A stretch of DNA of 64,000 nucleotides from Marihabitans asiaticum (GTDB lineage Bacteria > Actinomycetota > Actinomycetes > Actinomycetales > Dermatophilaceae): contig NZ_VIUW01000001.1 in NCBI RefSeq assembly GCF_007828725.1, positions 248,001 through 312,000 of the forward strand. The letters run 5' to 3'. Position 1 is the first letter of the stretch; each line of letters begins with the position of its first letter. Below, one piece after another: positions 17,856 to 26,478 of this stretch. The notes below the pieces were generated by a model. That model searched no databases. It was not told the DNA's origin and worked only from the letters and a program-made list of their open reading frames with translations. Made by a program: the position numbers and the translations under genes.

Positions 17856-18893
17856 ATGAGGTCCTACTGCGCGGTGCATGTCGATGTCGGCTACCTGCTC
17901 GCCACGGCCGCGACCTACGTGACCGGGTCCTCCCTTCGCCGCTCGGTGACCGTGGACTACCCGGCCCTCATCGCCCGGCTCATCGAGCAGGCCGAGCAGA
18001 ACTCCGAGCTGCCGATGCTGCGGGTCAACTGGTACGACTCCGGGGCCCGCCCGGGCGGGCAGCCCGACTTCATCCAGGAGGAGATCGGGCAGCTGCCGCG
18101 GGTCAAGCTGCGCCTCGGGCGGCTGTCGTACAGCGGCGACCAGAAGGGCGTCGACATCCGGATCGGGCTCGACCTGGCGATCCAGGGTCAGCACCGCGTC
18201 GCCGACGTGGTCTACCTCGTCTCCGGCGACGACGACCTCACCGAGGCGGTCGAGATCGCGCAGAGCCACGGCGTGCAGGTCGTGCTGCTCGCCGTGCCCG
18301 ACCACCAGGGCCGCCCGCACGGGGTGTCCAAGCACCTGCGCCGCGAGGTCGACGGCATGCTGATGATCGCCGCGGAGACCATCGAGGCGGCCGTTCGCCC
18401 GACGGCCATCCCGGACGAGCTGCTGCCCGCCCCGGCGGCCGAGGCGGCGCCCGAGGTGACCGAGATCGAGGAGCCCGCGCCCACCTCTTCGCCCGCCGTG
18501 GAGGAAGTCTGCGCCGAGCCTGCGGCGGAGGCGAAGGGGGAGCCCCGCCCGGCCGTCCCGAGCCCGGCCGTCCTCGGCCGGCGCAAGGCGACCCGGCTCT
18601 ACCTGCCCGGGTGGGCTGGGGCGCAGGACGTGCCCTTCGACCCGGAGGTCGGGGTGACGATGCAGCAGGTCGACCACGTTGCCAAGCAGGTGATCGCATC
18701 GTGGTGCGGCAGCGCCACCCCCGAGCAGCTCGCCGAGCTGCGCGAGGACCGACCGACGATCCCGACCGAGCTCGACCGGGCCCTGCTGCGCGACCTGTCC
18801 ACCAAGACCCAGGACGCGCACATCTCCGACGACGCACGCCAGCATCTGCGCGAGCGCTTCTGGGTGCACCTGGACCGCGTCCGCATGGAGTGA
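17856..18893 (+). CDS. NYN domain protein with C-terminal helical domain
   Basis: 345 residues. The N-terminal two fifths are a NYN/PIN-like domain (AVHVDVGYLLA, QKGVDIRIGLDLAI, VYLVSGDDDLTEAVEIAQ), a known fold of ribonucleases. A low-complexity linker rich in Glu/Ala/Pro follows (about 190-240). The C-terminal part ends LRERFWVHLDRVRME, with LSTKTQDAHISDDARQH before it. A diverged copy of this last stretch occurs again at about 19957-20006. RNA target unknown; no clear operon partner. Confidence 0.8.
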   Translation: MRSYCAVHVDVGYLLATAATYVTGSSLRRSVTVDYPALIARLIEQAEQNSELPMLRVNWYDSGARPGGQPDFIQEEIGQLPRVKLRLGRLSYSGDQKGVDIRIGLDLAIQGQHRVADVVYLVSGDDDLTEAVEIAQSHGVQVVLLAVPDHQGRPHGVSKHLRREVDGMLMIAAETIEAAVRPTAIPDELLPAPAAEAAPEVTEIEEPAPTSSPAVEEVCAEPAAEAKGEPRPAVPSPAVLGRRKATRLYLPGWAGAQDVPFDPEVGVTMQQVDHVAKQVIASWCGSATPEQLAELREDRPTIPTELDRALLRDLSTKTQDAHISDDARQHLRERFWVHLDRVRME

Positions 18894-18913
18894 GTCGGCT
18901 TCTCCGCCCCGCC

Positions 18914-19038
18914 CCTTCGCAGATCCCCGGGGAACCTCAGAAGAACGGTCACCCCACCCTTCGCAGATCCCCGGGGAACCTCAGACGAACGGTCGTCCAC
19001 CCCTTCGCAGATCCCCGGGGAACCTCAGACGAACGGTC
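18914..19038 (+). repeat. Intergenic repeat cluster A (three copies)
   Basis: Three head-to-tail copies of a 35-37-bp unit, core CAGATCCCCGGGGAACCTC, preceded by CTTCG and followed by AGACGAACGGTC (one copy reads AGAAGAACGGTC). Copies are about 44 bases apart with short unlike gaps. The same unit recurs at 43.7, 49.5 and 59.4 kb. Confidence 0.9.
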
Positions 19039-19067
19039 ATCCACCCTGTCCGGCTACACCCGGCCGA

Positions 19068-19073
19068 TAACCT
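19068..19073 (+). promoter_or_regulatory. Candidate -10 of a leaderless MNT/HEPN transcript
   Basis: TAACCT (TAnnnT) ends 6 bases before the ATG at 19080, the spacing of a leaderless start. There is no Shine-Dalgarno in front of that ATG, which supports the idea. Confidence 0.4.
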
Positions 19074-19079
19074 GCACTT

Positions 19080-19490
19080 ATGAGCGATGTCCCGGGCGCC
19101 GTCGACCGGCTCCGTCTTGACGCGGAGTCGGGTTCTCTCGCTGCTCTCTGCGCCGACCTGGGGGTCGACCTGCTCGTCCTCTTCGGCAGCGCCCTCGACG
19201 ACCCGTCCACCGCCCACGACGTCGACGTGGCCTACGGGCGGCGGCGCGGCGTCGCCGCCCGACCGCATCTCGACGTCGTCAATGCCCTGGCAGGACGCTA
19301 CGGCGACTACGTCGACGTCATGTCCCTGGACGACGCGGGTTCGGTTGCACGGTATGAGGCGCTGCACGGTATCGACGTCCTCGTCGAGCTGACCCCGGGG
19401 CGCTACGCCAACGCGCAGATGGCCGCCTTCGGTGAGTACTGCGACACCCAGCGCTTCCGGGACCGGGTACTTGAGGCGCTGACCCGATGA
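19080..19490 (+). CDS. MNT-type nucleotidyltransferase antitoxin
   Basis: 136 residues of the minimal nucleotidyltransferase family. The catalytic motif is LLVLFGSALDDP followed by HDVDVAYG: a GS pair and a DxD pair with nine residues between, one fewer than the usual ten, and a third acidic residue in DYVDVMSLDDA. In MntA/HepT systems this protein adds AMP to a tyrosine of the HEPN toxin and so silences it. Its stop overlaps the ATG of the HEPN gene (ATGA), as in many such pairs. Confidence 0.85.
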   Translation: MSDVPGAVDRLRLDAESGSLAALCADLGVDLLVLFGSALDDPSTAHDVDVAYGRRRGVAARPHLDVVNALAGRYGDYVDVMSLDDAGSVARYEALHGIDVLVELTPGRYANAQMAAFGEYCDTQRFRDRVLEALTR

Positions 19491-19924
19491 GTCCGCGGGA
19501 CTTCTCTGCGGAGGTGCTCGTCGTGCGCCTTGATCTGATGCGCGACCTGCTCGACGATCTCGACGCCGTGGGTGTGCTCACGGTCGAACGTCTCCAGAAT
19601 GACCGGATAGCCCGCCGTGCGACGGAGCGCATCCTCACTCAGCTTGTCGATCTCGCCGCCGACATCAACACCCACGCCGCGACGAGCCTCGGCGGGTTGC
19701 GTCCGACCGAGTACCGCCAGAGCTTCGACGACGCCGCGCGTGCCGGCCTCATCCGGCAGGACTTGGCGGACGCGCTCAAGGCCTCGGTCGGGATGCGCAA
19801 CGTGCTCATCCATGAGTACGTTGCCACCGACCTCGAGATGGTGGCCGCTGCCGTCCCGCTCGCCCGGCGGAACTACGCGGCTTACGTCCGGTCGGTGGCA
19901 ACTTGGCTCCAGGCCCGCGGCTGA
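19487..19924 (+). CDS. HEPN-domain toxin (HepT-like)
   Basis: 145 residues, all-helical. The RNase motif of HEPN toxins, R-x4-H-x-Y, is visible as MRNVLIHEY near residue 104. The tyrosine in it is the usual target for AMP addition by the MNT partner. HEPN toxins of this class cut RNA. Start ATG 19487 is coupled to the MNT gene. The pair stands alone between a repeat cluster and a tail fragment of the NYN gene. Confidence 0.87.
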   Translation: MSPRDFSAEVLVVRLDLMRDLLDDLDAVGVLTVERLQNDRIARRATERILTQLVDLAADINTHAATSLGGLRPTEYRQSFDDAARAGLIRQDLADALKASVGMRNVLIHEYVATDLEMVAAAVPLARRNYAAYVRSVATWLQARG

Positions 19925-19956
19925 GCACGACGAGGGGTTAGGGCTGCTGCCCGCCC

Positions 19957-20014
19957 CGGCTTCCGCGAGCGTTTCTGGGTCCACCTGGATCGCGTCCGGG
20001 TGGAGTGGGCCGCC
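19957..20014 (+). repeat. Diverged copy of the 3' end of the upstream NYN gene
   Basis: The stretch reads, in one frame, RERFWVHLDRVRVEW, nearly the same as the last residues of the NYN protein (RERFWVHLDRVRME), with about 85% identity in the DNA. It lies just ahead of the helicase start and codes for nothing by itself. Confidence 0.7.
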
Positions 20015-20035
20015 AGTGCTGACACGATCGGGGTC

Positions 20036-21691
20036 ATGACTGGACCGACGCTGCTGCCCCCGGACCCGAACTTCGCCCACGCGAGCGAGGAGACGGTGTG
20101 GCGCGCTCTCGTGGACCAGGTGCCCGAGCACTGGACGATCATCGCGGGGCAGCACCTGGCCGATGGCGAGCGGGAGTACGAGATCGACCTGCTCGTCCTC
20201 ATCCCTGACCATGCAATCGTCTCGCTCGAGGTCAAGGGCGGCAGCGTCTGGGTCGAGGACGGGCAGTGGCGGCAGGCCAGCCGGGAGGGTGACCTGGTGA
20301 TCGACCCGGTGCGGCAGGCCGAAGTGGGGAAGTACGCGGCCCGTCGGTACGTCGAGGGCGACCCGAGGTGGAGCCGTGGCCGGGTGCACTGGAGTCAAGG
20401 GGTAGTCCTCGCGAGCTCGGCTGTGGCGCAGGACTTCTCGCTGCCCGACCTTCCCCGGCGGCTGGTCCACGGACGCGACGACATCGATGCCCTGGCCGGG
20501 CGGCTGGCCGACGCCGCCCGTGCGAACGTCGACGGTCACCGCGCGCCGACCCAGGAGGACTGCGACCTCGTCGCCGAGATCCTCCGCGGCCGGGCGCTCC
20601 CCCTTCGTGACGTCGTCGCGATGGCTGCCGAGCGCGACGAGTCGACCACCCGGCTGACCGCGGAGCAGGCCATGCTGCTCAAGGTGACCCGGCTGCTCAA
20701 CCGGGTCGAGGTGCGCGGCGGGGCGGGCAGCGGCAAGACGATGCTCGCGCTGACCCAGGCGCGCGTCCTGGCTCGTGGCGCTGACGGGCGTCCTCGCCAG
20801 CGGGTGGCGCTGCTGTGCAACTCGATCGGGCTGGCGTCGTACTTCAAGCGCGAGCTCGCGGGGGAGCGGTACAACCGCAGGCCGGCGCTCGTGGGGACCT
20901 TCGAGGAGCTGGCGGCGCACCTGGGGGTGACGGAGTTCGGCACGCGGCAGGACACGGACTTCTGGGAGGTCGAGCTGCCTCGCCGGATGGGTGAGCTCGC
21001 GGCGGAGCTGCCCGACGGCAAGAAGTTCGATGCGATCATCGTGGACGAGGCGCAGGACTTCGCGGACTCGTGGTGGGTGCCGCTGCTGCGCTCGCTCGTC
21101 GACGAGGAGACGGGCGGGCTGCACGTCTACTCGGACGAGAACCAGCGGGTCTTCCCGCGCTTCGGGCGGCCGCCGGTGCAGCTCGTGCCGCTGGTCCTCG
21201 ACCACAACTTGCGCAACACCCAGCAGATCGCCGACGTCTTCTCCCCGTTGGCGCCGATGCGCATGCGGGCGATGGGCGGGGACGGTCCCGAGGTGACGTT
21301 CGTGCCGACGCCGGCGGGGGAGGACCCGGTGGACGCCGCGGACTCCTGCGTGGACGAGCTGCTCGACGAGGGCTGGCGGCCCGAGGACGTCGCCCGACGG
21401 GCAAGCGGCACCCGGTGCAGGTCGACCTGCAGGAGAGCGAAGGGCAGGAGGGGTACTGGGACTCCTTCTGGGACAAGGAGTCCGTCTTCTACGGGCACGT
21501 TCTCGGGTGCAAGGGGCTCGAGCGGCGCGCGGTCGTGCTGTGCGTCAACGACACCGGCGCCCACGACCGGTCGAAGGAGAAGCTCTACGTCGGGTTGTCG
21601 CGGGCGACCGACCGGCTCGGTGGTCGGGAACCCCGAGCTGATCACGGCGATGGGTGGTCCGGATGTGGCGCGGCGATTGCGGATCGGGTAG
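20036..21691 (+). pseudogene. NERD-domain / UvrD-like DNA helicase with two frameshifts
   Basis: N-terminal NERD nuclease-related domain (YEIDLLVLIPDHAIVSLEVK, about residues 45-70), then a superfamily 1 helicase: Walker A RGGAGSGKTMLA, IIVDEAQDFADSWW (Walker B) and HVYSDENQRVFPRFG. After WRPEDVA, near 21395, the reading frame is lost; the expected continuation TGKRHPVQVDLQESEGQEGY to KLYVGLSRATDRL lies in the next frame (about 21400-21615). The original frame returns at VVGNPELITAMGG. The two shifts compensate, but the segment between, which holds the C-terminal helicase motifs, is garbled. Either a recent pseudogene or two sequencing errors. Confidence 0.8.
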
Positions 21692-21833
21692 CGCGAAGGG
21701 GGTCGCACCGTTGACCCCTGAGGTGCGAGTAGCGCTTGCAGCGAGCCTCGGAGGCGCCGGCCCGAAGCTGCAGGTCAGCTACGAAGGAGGTCGTGAAGCT
21801 GACGTGTCGTCGATGGGCCGACAAGGTCGATGC

Positions 21834-22079
21834 ATGGCCCACTACGAGATCTGTCCGCAGTCTGGGATCCCCCTCACCAACCACTCCGAGGAGATCGCTG
21901 AGCTGCGGTGGCGGGCGGACCGGCCCGGTATAGGCGAGCTCGAGGCGGCTGCGTTTCAAGCGGCTGTGGATCTGCTGGAGTGCCACGACGCCACCGGCAT
22001 CTCGTTGGACGACTGGGAGGGGCCGGCGTCACTGGTGAATCTGATGCTGCGTGGGAGGTTCCTGCCGAACTACGTCTAG
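21834..22079 (+). CDS. Small hypothetical protein
   Basis: 81 residues from ATG 21834, beginning MAHYEICPQSGIPLTNHSEE and ending GRFLPNYV. Not recognised. Composition (no Arg/Pro/Ser shadow bias) looks like a real protein. A strong AAGGAGG lies about 45 bases upstream but is spaced for a GTG in another frame, so the start is uncertain. It lies between the broken helicase and the DUF3427 fragment, in a region with several broken genes. Confidence 0.4.
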   Translation: MAHYEICPQSGIPLTNHSEEIAELRWRADRPGIGELEAAAFQAAVDLLECHDATGISLDDWEGPASLVNLMLRGRFLPNYV

Positions 22080-22110
22080 GCAGACGGTGCCGGTACGGCT
22101 CATGGGCCGA

Positions 22111-22534
22111 TCACTGGGCGGCCGCCGACGCATGCTGGAAGAAGTCCACTGGCATTGGCGTGGGTAGTCTCCACGTGATGGCGATCGGTCGCTCGCCCGA
22201 GTGGCTGACGTACGTCGCTGGCCCAAGGAACAGGTAAGGGGCCGTGCCGAATTGGTCCTTCTGTTCCTGTCGGGCGAATAGAAGAACGGTGCTTGAACCC
22301 GTGAGATACCGCTGGCCGGTCGGCGACGCTGCTGAGGTAGTGGATTGAGATTCCCAGTGGAAGAGCGTGCGGGAGATCGGGTAGTCGGCGTACATCGTCG
22401 ACGGGGAGTAGTCGGCCTCTGACTTCTTCAGGGTGACGAAGAAGGCGTCGGCGTTCAGGTCCGGGAGGTAGAGCACACCTTCTCGGAAGCTGTTGAGATT
22501 TCTTGGGAAATCAAGGGCTGCGAGGATCTCTTCA
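22111..22534 (-). pseudogene. C-terminal fragment of a DUF3427 protein, cut by the IS
   Basis: About 140 codons on the minus strand with the hallmarks of DUF3427: VLYLPDLNADAFFVTLKKSE, YSPSTMYADYPISRTLFHWE, then GPATYVSHSGERPIAITWRL. DUF3427 is the C-terminal domain of large helicases, usually with a PLD-type nuclease, and is also found joined to NUDIX domains. The fragment enters at 22534, exactly at the IS boundary, with no start codon of its own. The missing N-terminal part is not next to the other end of this IS copy; the cut NUDIX gene at 40977-41339 is a candidate. Confidence 0.85.
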
Positions 22535-22588
22535 TGAACCGCCCTGGGTTGCTTGGAGGCTCCCGACCTTGGAAACGAGGATGGAGGC

Positions 22589-22930
22589 ATGGGAACGAAG
22601 AGCACGTCGGGGAGGCCGACTGCGCGGCGGTACTCGCCTGAGGAGAAGGCCCGAGCGGCGCGGATGGTGCGGCAACTGCGTAAGGAGCTTGGCACGACGC
22701 ACGGGAGGGTGCAGCGGGTGGCTGACCAGATCGGGTGTGGTGTGGAGTCCCTGCGCGTGTGGGTCAAGCAGGCCGATGTCGATGAGGGCGTCGAGCCGGG
22801 CTTGAGCACTGCGGCGGCCGAGCGCGTCAAGGAGTTGGAGCAGGAGAACCGCGAGCTGCGCCGGGCAAACGATCTGCTGAAGCGGTCAGCGGCTTTCTTC
22901 GCGGCGGAGCTCGACCGCCCCTGGAAGTGA
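22589..22930 (+). CDS. IS3-family transposase OrfA (left copy)
   Basis: 113 residues with a helix-turn-helix (RRYSPEEKARAARMVRQLRK, then GVESLRVWVKQ) and a C-terminal leucine-zipper-like helix (RVKELEQENRELRRANDLLK), as in OrfA of the IS3 family. Start ATG 22589 follows GGAGGC. In most IS3 elements OrfB begins in a shifted frame that overlaps OrfA. Here the OrfB remnant follows in the same frame after the TGA. Confidence 0.93.
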   Translation: MGTKSTSGRPTARRYSPEEKARAARMVRQLRKELGTTHGRVQRVADQIGCGVESLRVWVKQADVDEGVEPGLSTAAAERVKELEQENRELRRANDLLKRSAAFFAAELDRPWK

Positions 22931-22966
22931 CTGGGTATCGAGGGGGTCTCCAGGCGGCGCAAGAAA

Positions 22967-23581
22967 GTGGCCACCACCACGCAAGACCCCGACGCGGCCC
23001 GGGCACCGGACCTGGTCAACCGACACTTCGCCGCGGATCGTCCCGATGCTCTGTGGGTGACGGACCTGACCTACGTCCCGACCCGCTCGGGCATGGCCTA
23101 CGTGTGTTTCATCGTCGACGCGTTCAGCCGCCGCATCGTCGGGTGGCGGGTCGCGGCGAGCATGAAGACCGAGATGGTCTTCGACGCCCTCGAGATGGCC
23201 AGAGCCTTCCGCGGAGGCCGTCGCCCCGTTGGGCTTGTGACCCACTCCGATGCCGGGTCGCAGGGTGAATTCACCTCGGTGCGATTCACCGAGCGACTCG
23301 AGGAGATCGGCGCGCTTCCCTCGATCGGAACCGTAGCTGACTCCTACGACAATGCCCTGGCAGAGACGACCAACGGGCTCTACAAGACCGAGTGCGTCTA
23401 CGGCCCCGACACCACCGGCTGGGACGACGTCGACGAGCTCGAGCTCGCCACACTGTCCTGGGTCCACTGGTTCAACGAGACCCGACTCCACGGACACTGC
23501 ACCAACGTCCCACCAGCAGAGTACGAAGCAGCGTTCCACGCTGCCCAAGAACCCGACCCCGCCAGGGCCGGAATCCAATAG
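22967..23581 (+). CDS. IS3-family transposase OrfB, N-terminally deleted (left copy)
   Basis: 204 residues from GTG 22967 with the rve/DDE integrase core: LWVTDLTYVPT (first D), VTHSDAGSQGEF (second D) and DSYDNALAETTNGLYKTE (E). Full OrfB proteins have about 90 more residues at the N-terminus (the HTH_21 part); here the DNA jumps from the end of OrfA directly to GIEGVSRRRKKVATTT. The same deletion is in the right copy. Activity is doubtful without a helper element. Confidence 0.9.
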   Translation: MATTTQDPDAARAPDLVNRHFAADRPDALWVTDLTYVPTRSGMAYVCFIVDAFSRRIVGWRVAASMKTEMVFDALEMARAFRGGRRPVGLVTHSDAGSQGEFTSVRFTERLEEIGALPSIGTVADSYDNALAETTNGLYKTECVYGPDTTGWDDVDELELATLSWVHWFNETRLHGHCTNVPPAEYEAAFHAAQEPDPARAGIQ

Positions 23582-23621
23582 ATCGAGCCTCCATCGAACC
23601 CAGGGCGGTTCACCTACCAAG

Positions 23622-23651
23622 CGCAACGCCACGTGCGTAGGTGGCGTTGCG
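23622..23651 (-). terminator. Hairpin terminator of the monooxygenase operon
   Basis: CGCAACGCCAC and GTGGCGTTGCG form a perfect 11-bp stem with an 8-base loop, 13 bases beyond the stop of the Ldh-type gene. It is placed between the catabolic operon and the IS. Confidence 0.7.
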
Positions 23652-23663
23652 GGATACTTCTGG

Positions 23664-24656
23664 TTAGGTGCCCGACCGGCGGGCGAGTACGTCACGCAGT
23701 GTCGTTACGAACTGCTCCTCGACCTCGAAATGCCCGGCAGCACGTGTCTGGGCCCGCAGCGACACGGAACGCTCGAAGGGCACACGCACAGGGCGCTCGG
23801 GGTCGACGGGGCGAGTGGCACGCAGGACGGCGGCGAAATCACCGGCTCGAGCAGCGAAGTCGTCGGAGAACGCTGTCGGTGCGAGGACGCACATGAAGAA
23901 GCCCATGTCTGTGAACCAGGGGGGCGCGATGGCGGATCCGCCGAGGATTCCGAGCAATTGCGCAGACAGCGCCAAGCCCGACCCCTTGTGGCCTCCCCAC
24001 GTCGTGATCGTGCCTCCGTCGAGAACCTCGGCCGCATCTCGGGTGGGGGTGCCTTCGGCGTCGAATGCCAGCCCCTCGGGTAGCTGCTCACCCATCTTCT
24101 TCGCCAGGGTCAGGTCGGCCAGCATGAGCGATGACGTTCCGATGTCCCAGATGATCGGGTCGCCGTCGGTCGGGAAGCCGAAGGCGACCGGGTTGGTGCC
24201 GAAGCGTGCTTCACTTCCGCCGAACGGTGCCACGTAGGGGCCACCGCCGGACGCGACGAACCCGATCAAGCCGGCGGCTGTCACGAGCTCGAGGTAGTAG
24301 GTGAACATGCCCGTCACCCACGTGTTGCGGACGGTGCCGGCCACGACGGCGCTGGTCTTCGCCTTCTCAGTGAGACGCGTGGTCAGCTCCTTGGCGGCGA
24401 TGTAGCCGAGCTGATCGCCGCCGTCCAGCGCCAGAGATGACTGCGTCTCGTTGATCGTGGTGATCGGACCGAACGGTTCCGATCGGTCGAGGCGCTCTGT
24501 CAAGGTGGCGGCCCGCGCCAGGCCTCCTTGATGGATTCCGCGCAGCTCGGTGTCGATCAGGTGGTCGGCAATGGTGGCTGTCTGCTCGTCGTCGTACCCG
24601 TAGGTCGCCATAACGTCCGCGATCAGCTGGCGGGCCTCATCGATCTGGATCTTCAT
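23664..24656 (-). CDS. Ldh_2-family (malate/L-lactate/ureidoglycolate-type) NAD(P) dehydrogenase
   Basis: 330 residues of the second malate/lactate dehydrogenase family, which oxidises 2-hydroxy acids or similar alcohols with NAD(P). Family stretches: DTELRGIHQGGLARA, RNTWVTGMFTYYLELV, ASGGGPYVAPFGG, RFGTNPVAFGFPT with the cofactor loop, and WGGHKGSGLALSAQLL. Start ATG 24656 is 3 bases after the monooxygenase stop, so the two are one operon. A hydroxy acid from ester or lactone cleavage is a sensible substrate in this context, but that is inferred. Confidence 0.88.
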   Translation of the reverse strand: MKIQIDEARQLIADVMATYGYDDEQTATIADHLIDTELRGIHQGGLARAATLTERLDRSEPFGPITTINETQSSLALDGGDQLGYIAAKELTTRLTEKAKTSAVVAGTVRNTWVTGMFTYYLELVTAAGLIGFVASGGGPYVAPFGGSEARFGTNPVAFGFPTDGDPIIWDIGTSSLMLADLTLAKKMGEQLPEGLAFDAEGTPTRDAAEVLDGGTITTWGGHKGSGLALSAQLLGILGGSAIAPPWFTDMGFFMCVLAPTAFSDDFAARAGDFAAVLRATRPVDPERPVRVPFERSVSLRAQTRAAGHFEVEEQFVTTLRDVLARRSGT

Positions 24657-24659
24657 GAG

Positions 24660-26444
24660 TCAGCCTTCTCCCACGAGTGCGGCCTGCTCGGTTGCCGTGC
24701 GAGGGTTGATCCCTTCGAGGTCCGCCTTGATCTGGAGCGCGAGGAACTTCGAGTTGATGCGGCTGGCTGCCAAGCTTCCCGAGTTGAACCACAGACCTGG
24801 TTGAGCCGTCGGGCGCCACATGTTGTTCATCTCGCCGTCCTCGCCGATACCCCAGATGGGTCCGAGCCGATCGGCGACGTCGTCACCGAACAGATCGCGG
24901 ATGTCCTCCTGCTGGTTGCGGTACCCGGTTGCGAAGACGACCACATCCAGCGGACGGTAGCTGCCGTCAACGAGTTGCACGCCGTCTTTCGTGAAGCGGG
25001 AGATCTGGTCGTGCTGCAGGAGCCCGATCTGGCCGTCCGCAATCAGGTCGGAAGCCCCGACGTTGATGTAGTAGCCCCCACCCCGGCGGTTGTACTTCAG
25101 ATGGAACCCGGTCCCGTCCTCGCCGATGTCCGTACGGAATCCGACAGCTGCCAAGCGGTCGAGAAGTTCGGCGTCGTACTCCACCATCTGCTGGGCCATG
25201 ATCTTGTTGGCCCTGACCAGTGTGTCCATCGTGTTGGAGGAGCTAATCAGGTCGACGTCCTCAATCGGCAGTCCTTGGGAGTAGAGCCCGTAGACCAACA
25301 CACCACTGGGTTGAAGGCTGACGACCGTCGTTGAACTTCTCTGCACGATCGTCACGTCGGCTCCGAGCGCGTGCAGGTCCTGCGCAACATCGTGGCCACT
25401 GGTTCCGGTGCCGAGGACGAGCGCGCGGCAGTTCTCGTAGCGCGAGCCGGAGGTGTACCTGCTGGAGTGCAGAACCTCGCCGCGGAACTCGTCTAGTCCG
25501 GGCATTTCGGGCATGTACGGCCGACCACTGACGCTTCCGGTGGCGAAGACCACGTGCTTCGGCTGGAGGACGACGTCCTCGCCGTCGCGGCTCACCGTGA
25601 GATGCCAGGCGTCGTCGTCTCGATAGCCCCCGGTCACGGCGGTGTTCGTCCAGACGTTGAGCTCCATCGCCTCGGCGTAGTACTCCATCCAACCGGCGAG
25701 CTTGTCCTTCGGCAGGAAGGTGGGCCACGTGTCGGGGAACTCCAGATAGGGGAAGCTCGCCACCCAGACCTCGTTGTGCAAGGTCAGGGAGTGATAGCGC
25801 TGCCGCCAAACATCTCCGATTCGTGGCAACTTCTCGACGATCAGTGCGTCGACCCCCAGCACGCGAAGTCGGGCTGCCGCCGCGAGCCCGGCTTGGCCGC
25901 CTCCCACCACAACAACCTCCGGCTGGCGATCGTTGTACTTCTGTTCCTCGAGGCGCTGGTCAAGCCAGTTCTGTCCGCCGAAGGTGCGCGAGTAGGCCGT
26001 GCCCTGCGGACGCTGCGCACCTCGCCGTTCCTCGTGGCCTGTCAGCTCTTGGAGGGTGGAGGAGACCAGGCGGGCACGGTACGAACCATCGGGTTGAGCC
26101 AGCAGGCGGATGACGCCGGCGCCGCGACCGACAGCAGTAGTGAACTCCCAGATGGCCTCGGTCACGGTCTCACCCGCCCGGCCAACCTCCGCGGGTGGAG
26201 TGCGTCCGCTGGCCAGACGCAGATCAGACAGTCGCGCCTGGGGCGCCAACGCAACAAGGGACTGCGCGATCTCACCGGCGCCTCGCAAGGTCGTGAAGTC
26301 CCAGGTCAGCGCGACGATGTCCCGCCATTCCGCGTCCTCGAGGAACAGACGCCGCAGTGCGTCCGGATCAGCTCCGCCGAGCGCTTCGGCAAAGCTCTCT
26401 AGCCAGCGCGCAGCAACCTCTTCGGCGACGGTTCCGTTCGGCAT
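24660..26444 (-). CDS. Flavin-containing monooxygenase with N-terminal NTF2-like domain
   Basis: 594 residues. About 1-130 form an NTF2/SnoaL-like fold (WLESFAEALGGADPDALRR). From about 170 there is an FMO: FAD motif VVVVGGGQAGLAAAARL, then FATGSVSGRP, NADPH motif LVLGTGTSGHDVAQDL and VVVFATGYRNQQEDI. The FMO/BVMO fingerprint reads FRGEVLHSSRY, i.e. FxGxxxHxxxY; classical Baeyer-Villiger enzymes have W in the last place, so chemistry may differ and resemble YUCCA-type FMOs. ATG 26444 follows GGAGGACCC. Its promoter carries the 23-bp site and faces the TetR gene, so it is likely the regulated first step. Confidence 0.88.
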   Translation of the reverse strand: MPNGTVAEEVAARWLESFAEALGGADPDALRRLFLEDAEWRDIVALTWDFTTLRGAGEIAQSLVALAPQARLSDLRLASGRTPPAEVGRAGETVTEAIWEFTTAVGRGAGVIRLLAQPDGSYRARLVSSTLQELTGHEERRGAQRPQGTAYSRTFGGQNWLDQRLEEQKYNDRQPEVVVVGGGQAGLAAAARLRVLGVDALIVEKLPRIGDVWRQRYHSLTLHNEVWVASFPYLEFPDTWPTFLPKDKLAGWMEYYAEAMELNVWTNTAVTGGYRDDDAWHLTVSRDGEDVVLQPKHVVFATGSVSGRPYMPEMPGLDEFRGEVLHSSRYTSGSRYENCRALVLGTGTSGHDVAQDLHALGADVTIVQRSSTTVVSLQPSGVLVYGLYSQGLPIEDVDLISSSNTMDTLVRANKIMAQQMVEYDAELLDRLAAVGFRTDIGEDGTGFHLKYNRRGGGYYINVGASDLIADGQIGLLQHDQISRFTKDGVQLVDGSYRPLDVVVFATGYRNQQEDIRDLFGDDVADRLGPIWGIGEDGEMNNMWRPTAQPGLWFNSGSLAASRINSKFLALQIKADLEGINPRTATEQAALVGEG

Positions 26445-26478
26445 GGGTCCTCCATGAGTTTCGCAAGTGACCCGCGTC

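Larger units (their letters stand above)
22535..23612 (+). mobile_element. IS3-family insertion sequence, left copy
   Basis: 1078 bp with inverted ends TGAACCGCCCTGGGTT (left) and its complement (right, ending at 23612). It holds an OrfA and a shortened OrfB. It matches the copy at 39902-40979 in every position I compared, in the same orientation. No 3-4 bp target duplication is seen (flanks tca and cct). It cuts a DUF3427 gene on the left. Confidence 0.95.

Noticed and set aside
18914-19038. Repeat cluster A (and B, C) as a CRISPR array
   Set aside because: Gaps between units are only about 7-15 bases and partly alike, units are scattered over four loci, and no cas gene is present.
19080-19924. 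Treating the MNT/HEPN pair as a new system
   Set aside because: Motifs and coupling match known MntA/HepT pairs; only the one-residue-shorter GS-DxD gap differs.
21736-21933. Short frame with GTG 21793 behind a strong AAGGAGG
   Set aside because: The protein is Arg/Ser/Pro-rich and reads like a shadow of the frame at 21834-22079; the site may be chance. Not excluded fully.
22532-23615. Target-site duplication at the IS copies
   Set aside because: Flanks tca/cct and gcc/gat do not match within or across copies, so no duplication was called.
24660-26444. Calling the monooxygenase a standard Baeyer-Villiger enzyme
   Set aside because: The last tryptophan of the fingerprint is a tyrosine, so only the wider FMO family is claimed.
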